In this document: positions 1 to 10,492 of the stretch, in pieces
How the letters are laid out: each line of letters opens with the position of its first letter
How positions within the stretch are numbered: position 1 is the first letter of the stretch
Assembly (NCBI GenBank): GCA_030849805.1
Contig: JASANZ010002274.1
Coordinates: 168,051 to 232,050, forward strand
DNA: 64,000 nucleotides
DNA from: Sergeia podlipaevii
Lineage: Eukaryota > Euglenozoa > Kinetoplastea > Trypanosomatida > Trypanosomatidae
Direction: 5' to 3'
Made by a program: the position numbers and the translations under genes
Notes under the pieces: generated by a model
What the model was told of the DNA's origin: nothing
What the model saw: the letters and a program-made list of their open reading frames with translations, nothing else
The model's database searches: none

Positions 1-495
1 AATCGCACTGCGGTCGCGCCGTTGCTCTCTGCCATGACTCCCATGGCTAGACAAAGGAAGTTGGACGTCCGCTGCCGCAGTGCTTCTTTTCCCAACAGCA
101 AGGTTGGATCCGAGGGACTGCAGAGCATATGGACGCGAAAGGCGTACTTGCTCGCGATGCAAGAAGAGAAGAAGAAACTCTGCGCACGTATCGCGAGTTT
201 TAAACTTGAAATTAGCGCAGCCGCGCTGTCTGTGGAGGCGATGGAAAAGTTGCGTGCGGATGTCACGTGCATGGTTATGAACAAGGCGGTTGCCGGTCAT
301 GGTGGTGCGTCTCCGCTCTTCTCTAAGGAAGACCTTGCAGCGTTTTTGACACAACGGAATTCCCTGCAGGCGTCTCTTGCTCACGTTCGTGACGTGAAAC
401 CTAGTGATATTGTAGATGCGATGACGTCTTCTGCCGAAGCTTCGCTGGTAAAGTTTCTCTTTAAGATTCTTCCGCAGACTTCTCCTGCCTCTTAG
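1..495 (+). CDS. Hypothetical protein, 5' end cut by the window edge
   Basis: The frame is open from base 1 to a TAG at 493-495, with no stop upstream, so the gene almost certainly begins outside the window. An internal ATG at 34 is available but nothing marks it as the true start. The visible part, about 160 residues, is Lys/Arg/Glu-rich in its middle, is probably helical or coiled, and ends in a hydrophobic helix-like stretch. I recognise no domain. Codon use (GC-rich third positions) resembles the neighbouring genes, which supports real coding. Function unknown. Confidence 0.6.
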   Translation, partial: NRTAVAPLLSAMTPMARQRKLDVRCRSASFPNSKVGSEGLQSIWTRKAYLLAMQEEKKKLCARIASFKLEISAAALSVEAMEKLRADVTCMVMNKAVAGHGGASPLFSKEDLAAFLTQRNSLQASLAHVRDVKPSDIVDAMTSSAEASLVKFLFKILPQTSPAS

Positions 496-1207
496 CTCTT
501 CCACGGAAATTATACCCTGCTGTGTAGAGAATAAAAGGCTGCCTGCCAGGTAGTTGCTTTTGCTGGTACTTTTGTTGCTTAGCTTGAAGAGAGGGTTTCT
601 ATCTTTTTGTACATATATATATTGTTATGTGAAGACGCATTTGACCAGTACGAAATGTTTGCTCTCCTCAATCTTTCTACAGGATTTTCTCTTTACGCTT
701 GAGCGTACGTGGCCGTGATTTATTGCGGTTCCTATAATAGAAGGGGATACATATTCATGCACACACACACACATATATTCGTCTTGTGGAGTGTGCAGGA
801 TTTGTTTCCTTGTACCCCAAAGTTTCAGTTTTTGCTATTTTACTTGTGAATCCAATGTACAGAGATGATACACCTTTATACACACATAAGTTTAGACACT
901 GCTCAAAATATGAACAGAAGTACACATGTAAACAAAAACTGGGTACAATGGTTACTTTTATGGTCATCGCATTTTTTGTGGTGTGTAGATATTGTTCCGA
1001 ATTTCTGCTTTCATTGCATTTTTTCTGTCGATTTTTCTTTAAATCTGAACACTTTTTCTTGCCCTTATCCTTTTACTACATTTATATTCTTATTCGCCAT
1101 TTTTTTTTTTTCGCTTAAAAGAGCCGATATAGTATCTGCTTAAAACTAAAATATAAATACATATATATAAGCGTACACCTCGAAACAACCTCACAAACTA
1201 CAGGAAA
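496..1207. other. Intergenic: 3' UTR and PABP trans-splice region
   Basis: There is no convincing gene here. A short CA microsatellite sits at 760-773. The likely acceptor for the next gene is the T run at 1101-1112 with AG at 1120-1121, giving a leader of about 87 bases. Small open frames in this stretch are T-rich and have no coding character. Confidence 0.6.
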
Positions 1208-2875
1208 ATGACCGCTACTCAGGAAGCCGCTGCAGTGGATGTCACCAAGCCCATCCAGATTGCCTCCATCTACGTTGGTGACCTTGATACGACCATTACG
1301 GAGCCGCAGCTGGTTGAGCTATTCAAGCCTTTTGGCACGATCCTCAACGTGCGCGTGTGCCGCGATATCATCACGCAGAGGTCCCTCGGTTACGGATACG
1401 TCAACTACGACAACCACACAGATGCTGAAAAGGCCATTGAAACCCTTAACTTTAAGCGCTTTGGCGACAAGTGCCTTCGCCTGATGTGGCAGCAGCGCGA
1501 TCCTGCTCTTCGCTACAGCGGCAACGGCAACATTTTTGTCAAGAATCTCGAGTCTAGCGTGGACAGCAAGGGCCTCCACGACATCTTCGAGAGGTTTGGT
1601 ACTATCATGTCTTGCAAGATCATGGAAGACGAAGAGGGCAAGAGCCGCGGCTACGGTTTTGTGCACTTCAAGAACGAGACTGCCGCCAAGAGCGCCATTG
1701 AGAAGATGAACGGTGCCCACGATCACGCCAACGCCGAGAAGAACGCGCTTTATGTGGCAAACTTCATCCGCCGCAACGCTCGACTCGCTGCCCTCGTTGC
1801 CAACTTCACCAACGTGTACATCAAGCAGGTGCTCCCTACCGTCGATAAGGCCGTCATTGAGAAGTTCTTCGCCAAGTTCGGTGGTATCACCTCTGCCGCG
1901 GCGTGCAAGGACAAGAACGGTCGGGTGTTCGCCTTCTGCAACTTCGAGAAGCACGCCGATGCCGTCAAGGCGATCGAGGCGATGCACGATCAGTCCATTG
2001 ATGGCATCAGCGCTCCGGGTGAGAAACTTTACGTGCAGCGTGCCCAGCCCCGCAGCGAGCGTCTCATTGGCCTCCGCCAGAAGTACATGCAGTGCCAGTC
2101 TCTCGGCAACAATCTGTACGTGCGTAATTTTGATGTTGAGTTCACCGATGCCAATCTGCAGGAGCTCTTCAAGGAATACGGCGAGATCAAGAGCTGCCGC
2201 GTCATGACGGACGCGAACGGCGTGAGCCGCGGCTTTGGCTTTGTCAGCTTCGTCAATGCGGACCAGGCCAACGCTGCTCTGCGCGAGATGAACGGCCGCA
2301 TGCTAAACGGCAAGCCCCTCATCGTGAACATTGCCCAGCGCCGCGACCAGCGTTACACGATGCTGCGCATGCAGTTCCAGCAACGCCTGCAGATGATGAT
2401 GCGTCAGATGCACCAACAGATGCCTTTTGTGGCCAACCAGCAGAACCCTCAGCAGCACGGCCGCCCTACTCGCGGTCGCGGTGGCCGCCAGCAAGGTGCC
2501 GGTCGCGCTCACGGCCAGCCGATGCCGATGCCGTCCCCTCAGCAGCTCTTTGGCACACCCGCCGCCGCCTTCACCCAGCCCACCCCCAAGCACTCGCCCG
2601 GCCAGGCTCCCGAGACTCCCCCGCTCCCCCCCATCACGCCCCAGGAACTTTCTGCTATGTCCCCCGAGGAACAGCGTGCCGCTCTGGGCGATCGCTTGTA
2701 CATCAAGGTATTCGAGATTGCCCCCGAGTATGCCCCCAAGATCACTGGTATGTTTCTGGAGATGCCCACCGAGGATGCCTACAAGCTGCTCAACGACCCC
2801 AAGACTCTCTTGGATCGCGTGACGGAGGCTCTCTGCGTGCTCAAGTCTCACGAGCGCGCAGCTGGTGCCAACTAG
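1208..2875 (+). CDS. PABP: Poly(A)-binding protein (four RRMs plus MLLE)
   Basis: Cytoplasmic poly(A)-binding protein of 555 residues, acting in mRNA translation and stability. Four RRMs are visible. RRM1 (about 15-92) carries IYVGDL and the RNP1-like GYGYVNY; RRM2 (about 103-190) has IFVKNL and GYGFVHF; RRM3 (about 201-275) has VYIKQV and a divergent RNP1, VFAFCNF; RRM4 (about 300-375) has LYVRNF and GFGFVSF. A Gln/Met/Pro-rich linker follows, then a C-terminal MLLE/PABC domain (about 480-550) that binds PAM2 peptides. Codon use is strongly biased to C/G-ending codons, as expected for an abundant protein. Trypanosomatids have two or three PABP paralogues; I cannot say which this is. The unusual RRM3 suggests a PABP1/2-type protein rather than a generic RRM protein. 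Confidence 0.95.
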   Translation: MTATQEAAAVDVTKPIQIASIYVGDLDTTITEPQLVELFKPFGTILNVRVCRDIITQRSLGYGYVNYDNHTDAEKAIETLNFKRFGDKCLRLMWQQRDPALRYSGNGNIFVKNLESSVDSKGLHDIFERFGTIMSCKIMEDEEGKSRGYGFVHFKNETAAKSAIEKMNGAHDHANAEKNALYVANFIRRNARLAALVANFTNVYIKQVLPTVDKAVIEKFFAKFGGITSAAACKDKNGRVFAFCNFEKHADAVKAIEAMHDQSIDGISAPGEKLYVQRAQPRSERLIGLRQKYMQCQSLGNNLYVRNFDVEFTDANLQELFKEYGEIKSCRVMTDANGVSRGFGFVSFVNADQANAALREMNGRMLNGKPLIVNIAQRRDQRYTMLRMQFQQRLQMMMRQMHQQMPFVANQQNPQQHGRPTRGRGGRQQGAGRAHGQPMPMPSPQQLFGTPAAAFTQPTPKHSPGQAPETPPLPPITPQELSAMSPEEQRAALGDRLYIKVFEIAPEYAPKITGMFLEMPTEDAYKLLNDPKTLLDRVTEALCVLKSHERAAGAN

Positions 2876-3998
2876 TGCAGAGAGATAAAGAGGGATGATT
2901 GCCTTTTAAGCTGCCAGTACACTAACAAATTAACCTTTTTTTTCCTTTTTTTTTGTTTTACTAACAGATGCTTAAATAGTGAACTGAGAAGAAGAAGAAA
3001 CGGAGGACTGATACACAAGGGGAGCGATGGCGTAGGGGCAAGGAATATGAATCACACGAAGTTATGCAAGAAGTGTATTCTCCTTTGCGTATATATGCGA
3101 CCATGTTTGTGAGGAGGCGAAAATCAAAGGGAACAACTGCAACTTTATACATATATATATATTTGTTGTGGTCATCAATGCTTTCTTTTGCTGGAGTGGA
3201 GTCCATTTTTTTTATTTTTTATTTTTGGGAAAAAATAGGAATATGGTTCAGATGTTAATCCGAACTTTTGCGCCGCTGTCCTTCTATGCCTTGTGAAAGA
3301 CAGTTATAATTTTTTTTTTCTTGTGAGAAGTATATACAGGTCTTTTTTTCTGCATCTTTCAGTAAAATTCTAAATACACACAAAGGCGCGACACGTTTTT
3401 TTTCTTTCGTGCTACGTTGTCGTCGCTCTGTTTTTTTTTTTTTAAGAGGTCAAATCTACGAGTTAATGAAGATACTAATTTACTTTTTTCTTTTCTGATC
3501 AATCAATGAAAACGGTTTCTTTTATTGTTGTTGTTGGTGGGATAAGTGTTGTGTACCCCCAAATGGACGTGCTGCTCCTTTTCGTTTATGTGAAAGGGAA
3601 TCTCATGTAACCCATTTATAAGTGCATTTCTTGACATTGTTGTTTTTTCTGGGGGTTCTTCTTATTGTATATGCCATTCACACTTTAGCCTTTTGAACTC
3701 CCCTCTCTTACTCTCTTTTCGTAATCGTAATTTGTTTTCTACGCTAGTTGTGCTGCATTGGTTGCAAAAGTGATAGAACACTTGCGTTTTTGTGCTAGTA
3801 CCCACTCCTTGCATTACAATAGGCATACACAAATTCTTATTTATTGTAAGGAGGTATAATTCAAATTTTATTTTTGAGGTTACGCCCTCTTTTCTTTTTC
3901 CTTTTCTGCGCAGCTCTAACATTCACAATCAGACGCGCAAACACACACACATAATTCAAGTATCCCTTTTTCCCTTTTTTTCTTAGTGCTATCGACAT
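2876..3998. other. Intergenic: PABP 3' UTR and splice signals
   Basis: This 1.1 kb T-rich spacer has no supported gene. It contains several poly-T runs, typical of the long 3' UTRs that control mRNA stability in kinetoplastids. Two candidate acceptors serve the next gene: a pyrimidine tract at 3885-3907 with AG at 3912-3913, and one at 3963-3984 with AG at 3985-3986. Confidence 0.6.
3963..3986 (+). promoter_or_regulatory. Polypyrimidine tract and AG trans-splice acceptor
   Basis: An almost pure pyrimidine run ends in TTAG 12 bases before the ATG at 3999. It fits a spliced-leader acceptor that would give a very short leader. A second tract-AG pair 70 bases upstream is the alternative. Confidence 0.55.
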
Positions 3999-5762
3999 AT
4001 GTCCCGCAACCCGTATCTTTCGCAGTACTTTGGCTCTCTCGAGTTTGGGCCACACAAGGGCGTCGTAGCAGTGGAAGAAATCGATGCCTCTATAGGGTTC
4101 TCGCGCTTTCCCACCTCGCAGCACATGAAGTCTTCTCTGTTCCAGCCTTCGAATCGCTCAGCTGCAGCAGTGGCCCCAACAGTCAACAGAACCCCACCTC
4201 GGCGCAGCTCACCCGATGCCCTCGCCAAGATGCAGCACCGCAACGGTTTAGTTATTGACGCTTTCCCCTCGCGTCCTGTGTCTCCCAGATCGGCCACACT
4301 GCTGCCACCTTTGGTTCCACAGGATGCAGGCTCCGCGGATAGGACACCAATAGCGAAGAGAGAACGTGAGGTTGCTGCTGCTGCTGATGCTCAGCAATCG
4401 CGCATTAGTGTGCCGGCTCTCGTAGTAGAAGCCGCCCGTGCTGCCTCCTCAATGTTTCCTGTCACAGCCGCGTTGTCATCAGTTCTCCTTACCGACACTA
4501 CTACTGCCATCTGCAAGGGCTCGGACTCTCAGATGATGGCGCGCATTTCACCCGTATCTCCAACAGACGCTGGAACAACAATCTTGCCGTCCCCTTCTTC
4601 TGCGAGCCCACTCGCTGATGACGCACAGGACAGGCATCATGCCGCCGACGGTGTTGTCCCTGACAGTGTGCAGAGTGTGCTCAAGCGCTCCTGTGCGGCA
4701 TTAGAGATGGCAAAGCGCCTGCTGCAAGAGTCACCGCACGCCGAGTCCGCAACACAGCGACCAGAAATTGAGAGCAACGCCATGGAGGAGAGTGTGCAAT
4801 GCGAGATTAGTAATGCAATGCAGCTTGACAGCGGTAAGAACGGGAGGCACGCTGCTGATAGCTGCAGTCGTGCTGAGCCTGTTAGTAAGGGCAGCTCTAC
4901 GGATCATCTGGATTCTCTGTCACCCATTACTGGCGGGAGTGACGCAAACTTCCCGACTCTGTGTGGTGGAGGCGACTGGAGGACACAACCGCATAGCGAG
5001 CCGCCAGGCATCAGCAGTAGTGGTGTAGCAGATCGTGTGGAGTATCTCACGGTCACTATCACCTCAGACCCTGCATCTCTCGCTGCCCGTCGCGAGTGTA
5101 GAAGGCCTCGCACTCTTGTTGCGAGTAGCCCTGCTATCACTGCATGGCAGACGCTGGAGGCGGTCGAGGCTACAGCGCAGGAGAAGAAGCGGAGAGGAGC
5201 TTCAAAAAGCAAGGAAGGGAGCTCGAAGCGGGGAAAGGAGAGCAAACATTTGACTGAGGCTGGTGATGTAGTCTCCATGTCCTCTCTCAATACCCTCATA
5301 GAAAACCTGAGTCGCTTTCTCTATGCTGGTGGCACGCCTCCAGTGTACGGCGCTGTAACTACAGCCACGGCACCTGACTCTGCGAGGCATCTACAGGAGT
5401 CAGCCAAAGCTGGATCGAGGCGGTCTGTGCCACCTCCGACTGTTGTTATGGGCCATATGCCGCGCGCATCGCGTCTAAAGGATTCTGGCAGTCACGCAGC
5501 TACCACCCCAGTGAGCGTACCATGCACGGTGCCTTCCTCTGAGCTAGCGCATGTTCACGTGCGGCCTGACGTGAAAGCTACGGCTACTGAGGCCCCTCCA
5601 GGTATTGGCGGCCGAAGGCACAGTGGGCGCCGGGTTCCTAGTTACGCTATGCCTACCACTAGTTGGCTAAATAAAGGCGTGGATGATGACGCTGCGGAGA
5701 GTGCACCTCCACTTTTTATGGAAACCTCAAACAGCGGTGTGCGTGATGACGCCGTTGCATAG
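3999..5762 (+). CDS. Large low-complexity hypothetical protein
   Basis: 587 residues, starting at an ATG 12 bases after a good splice acceptor. The sequence is rich in Ser, Ala, Pro, Thr and Arg, with many short repeats of small residues and no folded domain that I recognise. A basic Lys/Ser/Arg-rich patch lies at about 385-405 (KKRRGASKSK followed by more Lys/Gly/Ser), which could be a nuclear signal or nucleic-acid-binding stretch. It looks mostly intrinsically disordered. The N-terminus (MSRNPYLSQYFGSLEFGP) is the most protein-like part and may be a conserved short motif. Function unknown. Confidence 0.75.
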   Translation: MSRNPYLSQYFGSLEFGPHKGVVAVEEIDASIGFSRFPTSQHMKSSLFQPSNRSAAAVAPTVNRTPPRRSSPDALAKMQHRNGLVIDAFPSRPVSPRSATLLPPLVPQDAGSADRTPIAKREREVAAAADAQQSRISVPALVVEAARAASSMFPVTAALSSVLLTDTTTAICKGSDSQMMARISPVSPTDAGTTILPSPSSASPLADDAQDRHHAADGVVPDSVQSVLKRSCAALEMAKRLLQESPHAESATQRPEIESNAMEESVQCEISNAMQLDSGKNGRHAADSCSRAEPVSKGSSTDHLDSLSPITGGSDANFPTLCGGGDWRTQPHSEPPGISSSGVADRVEYLTVTITSDPASLAARRECRRPRTLVASSPAITAWQTLEAVEATAQEKKRRGASKSKEGSSKRGKESKHLTEAGDVVSMSSLNTLIENLSRFLYAGGTPPVYGAVTTATAPDSARHLQESAKAGSRRSVPPPTVVMGHMPRASRLKDSGSHAATTPVSVPCTVPSSELAHVHVRPDVKATATEAPPGIGGRRHSGRRVPSYAMPTTSWLNKGVDDDAAESAPPLFMETSNSGVRDDAVA

Positions 5763-6779
5763 AAAAAAAGAGAGCGAGCGGTGACAAGGCTCGAAAAATG
5801 CAAGATAGAGAATATTGGGGTGGGGGGGGGAGGGACGCAGAGGAGCGGCTCCTTCAAGTGGATTGCATGCCTTTTTATGATGATGTCACCTCCTCCCTCT
5901 CTTTTTGTTTCATTTCGTCTACTTGTCGTTGTTGATTTTGAACGACCTTTTGAGGAGCCTGTTGTACTATTGTAACTTTATCGTGATAGAAGCGAATATG
6001 TGACTCATTATCGTGTACTGGTATACCACTGCCAACAGGCAGGCATTTTCTCCGTTGTTGTCATGGGACCACTTTTGTTTTACTATCTAGGCGACACATA
6101 TCATTTCCGTAGTGAGAGTGAGGTATGTGTGTTACGGTGGTCACTGCGGTCCAAGAGTGAAAGTATTTTGTCATCACTGTGCCTTTGCTTTTTTTTTTTT
6201 CGTTTTTGTGTGCTTCCTTCCCACACCTCTTTCCTTCGTGTTCCTCACTATGTTGCTTATCTGCGCGCTGTTTTTCATATTTAATCTTGACTTTTACATA
6301 GAAACAAACTCATGTGAGGGAGGAGACAGGAGGGGAGAAAGAGGAGTGGGCAAGGATGTTGCGCAAGCGAATCACTCTTCACACGTATGCTTACTATCTA
6401 ACAAAAGATGGCAGACAGACAGAAGGAAGGAAAATGACTCGCAATTTTTTCTGTCTGTGCTATTTTTATTTTTTTTCTATCTATAGACATCGATGAGAGC
6501 GAATGAAAAGCAAAATCAACAATAATGCGAAGACGAGGGCAATTTGGGGAAAATTGTGAAAGCGCTATTCAAGTAGATGACTTTTAAATTAAATACTGCA
6601 GCTTCCGCTCATTGATTTCAATCGCCTTGATTTTTTTTTTTTTTTTTTCTTTACATGCCTTAGTCATCATTTTACTCATTGAAAGCAAATAGCAAGAACC
6701 AGGATTCTCTGTAGTTTCTTTTTTGTTCAGTGCTGTTCTGTTTTCTCACAAGCGCGACAAAGTCACCATACGTAGCAAT
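5763..6779. other. Intergenic region with two splice acceptor candidates
   Basis: There is no supported gene in this 1 kb. A purine-rich patch follows the stop codon (5765-5835, with a G run at about 5820-5830). A 23-base T run at 6631-6653 precedes AG at 6662-6663. A second acceptor (TTTTGTTCAG, AG at 6729-6730) lies 49 bases before the ATG at 6780. Confidence 0.6.
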
Positions 6780-8222
6780 ATGAACCACCTGGAGAAGCTA
6801 CTGAACGCCATTGAGGTCACATTTAAGTCGCAGCCAAGAAATGAGTATGAGGCGGAGTCGCTGGCAATGAAGCAGAGGGAGAAGTTGGCTGCGGTCCGTA
6901 ATTCTCTGGCAGACTTTAGTGGTGAATATGCAGACAAATTGTTGGCACGTGTTGTGGAGCTGGAGAAGCGTCAGGTACAGGCACCTGGCTGCGCTGTGCC
7001 GAGCGCCAACGATGCATTTTCTCTTGATTTCAATGATGACGATGGAGATGTCGATGGGGAAATAGCCGAAGTGCACGCGCAGATGCAGAAGGAGTCAAGT
7101 AAGCGTCTTAAGAAGCCCAAGAAACCCAAGGTGAAGGCTAAGCCCGCGACCCCGAAAACAGATGATGAACATGAGACGGGTGCGCTACCACCAAAAGCGG
7201 ACGATGGTCCTTTGGAGGTCATCGCGCCTTCAGTACAACTGCGTGAGGTAGCACGCTACGACGGCTGCAGTAGCAATGATATCCCGTGCGAGGTAATTGG
7301 TGAGGGTGAGTGCTTCCGCATTCCCAACTCGGCCCGCTCCGCCCTCTTCTTTGTGCAGGAGGTGGATTTTGATGGCGTGCCGTGCTGTGTGCGTGTAGAG
7401 CTGTATCGCTGTGTGCTTGTAGCCCTCGAGGAAGGAAGACCCAGTGGTATCTTGCCTGACGTTGCCGCGGCAGGAGCATTTGCATTCGCCATGGCAGAGT
7501 CGTTGCCTGCCGCTAGCGCCTTCCAGGATGAGGAAAGCGAGGACTGGGATGCTGACGCCGAAGCTGAAGAGGTGCCGGCCGGTGGTGGCGGTGATGATGG
7601 TCTGGTCGCCTTGTCGGAGCAGCTAGTTGCCGAGTATGACATCATGCAAGATGAGAAGGACTTCAACTACTTGCTGCCGTCCAAGATTTCACCAAGACTG
7701 TGCTCTGCTTTGAGGGGGTTTACTACGACGACGTGGGTCATTTTAATGTGCTATGGCGGCTACTTTGCCGGAGGCGTCTTCACACAGGACCGATGCGTTG
7801 TTCATAAAGCCTTTCAGCGCTACGTTGTGCGTAAAAAGCAGGGCGGGAAGCAGTCGAGCAATTCCAAAGACGTGGGCAGCTACAACAGCGCGGGATCTAT
7901 GATTCGTGCTGGCCAGGAGTTGAAATGGAAAGTGGACGTGCGTGACATTTTATTGGCATGGAGGGCGTACATTGATGTGGCCTCTGTGGTTTTGTACGCA
8001 GCTCCCGGACCACAGAACAGGAGTATCCTCACGGACTTTGCGGCTCTTCCGGCGTCGGTGTGGAATGGGTCACGAAGGGAGGTGTCACCTGTGAGCGCGA
8101 AAGATCCTCGAGTACACAAGGTGCCACTCACTACTAAGCGTCCGACATTTGCTGAAGTTGAGCGTATATACAAAGAGGTGTCTCGCTGTTCTGTGTCGTA
8201 TGTTACAAAGTCTCCACTTTAG
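6780..8222 (+). CDS. VLRF1-domain protein (Vms1/ANKZF1-like peptidyl-tRNA release factor)
   Basis: 480 residues. The ATG at 6780 is the first after the splice AG at 6729-6730; the frame upstream opens only with TTG. The N-terminus is a charged helical segment (about 1-65), followed by an acidic/Lys-rich linker and an undefined middle region (about 140-250). The C-terminal part matches the VLRF1 domain of Vms1/ANKZF1, which cleaves peptidyl-tRNA on stalled 60S subunits in ribosome-associated quality control. I see a Gly-rich GGYFAGGVF strand, HKAFQRYVVR (from His342), the catalytic-loop equivalent GGKQSS with Gln358, SAGSMIR, and the final YAAPGPQNR. Vms1 has GGSQ at this loop, so Ser is replaced by Lys here while the Gln is kept. 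The zinc finger, ankyrin repeats and VIM motif of Vms1 are absent. The assignment rests on motif recognition. Confidence 0.8.
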   Translation: MNHLEKLLNAIEVTFKSQPRNEYEAESLAMKQREKLAAVRNSLADFSGEYADKLLARVVELEKRQVQAPGCAVPSANDAFSLDFNDDDGDVDGEIAEVHAQMQKESSKRLKKPKKPKVKAKPATPKTDDEHETGALPPKADDGPLEVIAPSVQLREVARYDGCSSNDIPCEVIGEGECFRIPNSARSALFFVQEVDFDGVPCCVRVELYRCVLVALEEGRPSGILPDVAAAGAFAFAMAESLPAASAFQDEESEDWDADAEAEEVPAGGGGDDGLVALSEQLVAEYDIMQDEKDFNYLLPSKISPRLCSALRGFTTTTWVILMCYGGYFAGGVFTQDRCVVHKAFQRYVVRKKQGGKQSSNSKDVGSYNSAGSMIRAGQELKWKVDVRDILLAWRAYIDVASVVLYAAPGPQNRSILTDFAALPASVWNGSRREVSPVSAKDPRVHKVPLTTKRPTFAEVERIYKEVSRCSVSYVTKSPL

Positions 8223-8780
8223 GGCTAGTGTATTGTTATAGTTACGTTGCATCTCCTTTCTTTTAATGAACGTGGATGTTTTTTTTTATCTCACCTCTAT
8301 CAACCCTCTTTTTTTTTTTTTCGTACTTACCACAAACCGTTTATTGCTTATTCTTTGTTAATCATCTTTTTATTTATTTTCTCTAAGGTCTTTTGATAGT
8401 GATCTTTTTTCCCTCTTTGAACATACAGTTGATATGCTTGTGGCCGTTTCTATCATCACGCATTTTTACATCTCTACATGTTGTACAGTGATAATCACTT
8501 TCTTCAAAGTGCTCTCTTTTATATATTCATTCCGTTTTCTATTTTATTATTATTATTATTCATTAGTTGAACAAGTAACCAAATACAATAAAAGTATTGT
8601 ACCTGGGTAGTTTTCTACACTGCAAAACTGTCTGTATTGACACGAGGCATAATATAATATATTTTCTTAACTTTCCTCAAAGAGATCTTTTTATCATTAT
8701 CTGCCAACTTATACCAGAGACGTAGAGCGTGTGTTCTGACCTAAATTTTACTGCATACATAATATATACATTTCAGAGTC
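8223..8780. other. Intergenic, T-rich
   Basis: No gene is seen. There are several poly-T runs and a TTA repeat at about 8545-8560. The next gene's acceptor is probably AG at 8680-8682 after a TTTTCTTAACTTTCCTC tract, or AG at 8775-8776 only four bases before the ATG. Confidence 0.5.
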
Positions 8781-9302
8781 ATGTCAAACAATCGAAATCA
8801 TGTATCTAGTGACGACGATGAGGACATCGTTGTTCTGCAGGTATGCGCGAACCTCCATTGTGGGGGAATCGATAATTTAGAGTTTGATGAAGAAACCAAC
8901 GAGAGTTATTGTGGCCGTTGCCGTGCTCTCTATGCTCGCACAGAAACGGAGGGTTTCCGTATTCTTCTCGATGAGGATGACATCTCTCTGATTTCGCTCA
9001 TTTTTAAGCACTTTGACAAAAGCAATAAGGGCGTTTGGGATTACAACGACTGGGCCACGTTTCAGTCACACACAGACCACACCTCTCCCGACCCAATTGA
9101 TTCTAACGAGACTCTGCGTGACTTCTTTCAGGATGAGTACGACATTGCACTTAGCACTGAAGGCACTCACGGGTTTGTTGTGCGTCAGTCGGATTTGGAA
9201 GACATGTATGGCGGGTACATCTTTAACCACATTGACGCTTTGGTGGAAGACAGTGAGGCGCTGGAAGAGGAAGGCATCATCGACACTGGCGTTCTTGAGT
9301 AG
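8781..9302 (+). CDS. Small acidic protein with Cys pairs and an EF-hand-like loop
   Basis: 173 residues with a strongly acidic N-terminus (DDDED) and C-terminus. Cys22 and Cys27 followed by a CGRC at about 44-47 could form a zinc-ribbon-like site. At about 75-88 there is a loop DKSNKGVWDYND with the spacing of an EF-hand calcium site, flanked by hydrophobic helices (SLIFKHF before it and ATF after). Only one such loop is clear, so calcium binding is an inference. No named family recognised. Confidence 0.8.
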   Translation: MSNNRNHVSSDDDEDIVVLQVCANLHCGGIDNLEFDEETNESYCGRCRALYARTETEGFRILLDEDDISLISLIFKHFDKSNKGVWDYNDWATFQSHTDHTSPDPIDSNETLRDFFQDEYDIALSTEGTHGFVVRQSDLEDMYGGYIFNHIDALVEDSEALEEEGIIDTGVLE

Positions 9303-10492
9303 ATTTTTTCAGATTTTCACTGCCGTGCTATTGTTTACGTGCCGAAAGTACGCGCGACACATGCTTTGCTGCACTGTCCGTTGTCGCTCGCCACCTCTGT
9401 CTCCATCTATCCTTTTTTTTACTTCACTTTTACTTTTTGACACTTTTTCCTCCTGTTCTTCTCCAAGTTGGAAGCGTATGTGAGGAGAGAACGACAAGGA
9501 GGGCAATATGCACCTTCGTTTTTGTGATTTTGTTGACACCATCAATGACAGTAAATTCCGCTTGCAAACCAATACTCTTGCATGTTGGACTTCTACTTTT
9601 ATGTGTGTGTACGCGTGTTTGTTCCGTAATTATTCGTCTCTCTTTCTTTCTTTTTTAATTGTTTCCACCTTCAATACAAAATGCGCTTCTTGCTGGTCCT
9701 CATTGTTTATCTTTTTGCTGCTTTTTCAAGCCTTACTTTTATCATTGGATTGCCATCTATTTGATCAGGGAAGGCCATGGAGGAAAACAGCAACATTAAA
9801 GGTACATTATATATATAAGTTATATGCAAGGACTTGCTGTAAGGCACTGGAGGTGAAAGGAAACAAACGTGTGAAGTGTCGCGAAGGGGTGACTTCAAGT
9901 AAGAACAGTTGCTACTACTTGATAGCTGTGAAGGGGCACTGTGGATGCAATCTGTATAACTGAAAATGACCACTAAGAAAAAAAAAAAAGAGGAATGCGG
10001 GGCGCTGCATGAGGTATTTATGTGGTGTGCTTCTCTCTTTCCCGTACTGGTCATACAGTATGTATGCTTTTTTTTTTTGCTTAACACACTATCTGTTGAA
10101 GGCAGCGGAAGAATGCTCGGTGCACGAACCTTCACGTAAACTTTTATTAAGCCATGAAGAAGGCACTACGATTGTGCGTTGAAAGGGACCGCTGTGTTCA
10201 CTTTATAAGCCAGACACATCGCGATATTTGTTTTCTTTACTATTTGAAATGCGGTTATTTAGCTTTCATTCTTTGTTTTTATTGGATGCATTTTTTTTTC
10301 TTTTTTTTTTTTTTTTTTGCAGCTTATTTACATATATATTGCCGCCCTTTTGCTTATAGTACCGTAGCCGGTAGCACTATCTAAATCTGCAGTCACTTGC
10401 TGTTTCTGTGTTCGTCACTTTTTTCTCTCGCTTAAAAGCAACACTTTTCAACTATCATCACACAAACGGTGAGGAACCAAAAGTAAAACTAC
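9303..10492. other. Intergenic, 1.2 kb, strong splice signal near its end
   Basis: Open frames here (for example 9508-9963) are Cys/Phe/Leu-rich with no coding-like codon bias, so I do not call them. The region ends with a near-continuous pyrimidine tract at 10291-10318 and AG at 10321-10322, followed by a second tract (10411-10431) with AG at 10437-10438. Confidence 0.55.
10291..10322 (+). promoter_or_regulatory. Long polypyrimidine tract and AG acceptor
   Basis: About 28 almost uninterrupted T residues followed by TGCAG. This is the strongest splice-acceptor-like element in the left third of the window and would give the 10493 gene a leader of about 170 bases. Confidence 0.6.

Noticed and set aside
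1319..1987. A 222-codon antisense frame inside PABP and similar long antisense frames elsewhere.
   Set aside because: They are shadows of strongly biased genes; none has the codon signature or spliced-leader signals of a gene on the minus strand.
9508..9963. A 151-codon open frame in the 9.3-10.5 kb spacer.
   Set aside because: Amino-acid content is Cys/Phe/Leu-rich, the codon pattern is unlike the genes, and it has no splice acceptor of its own.
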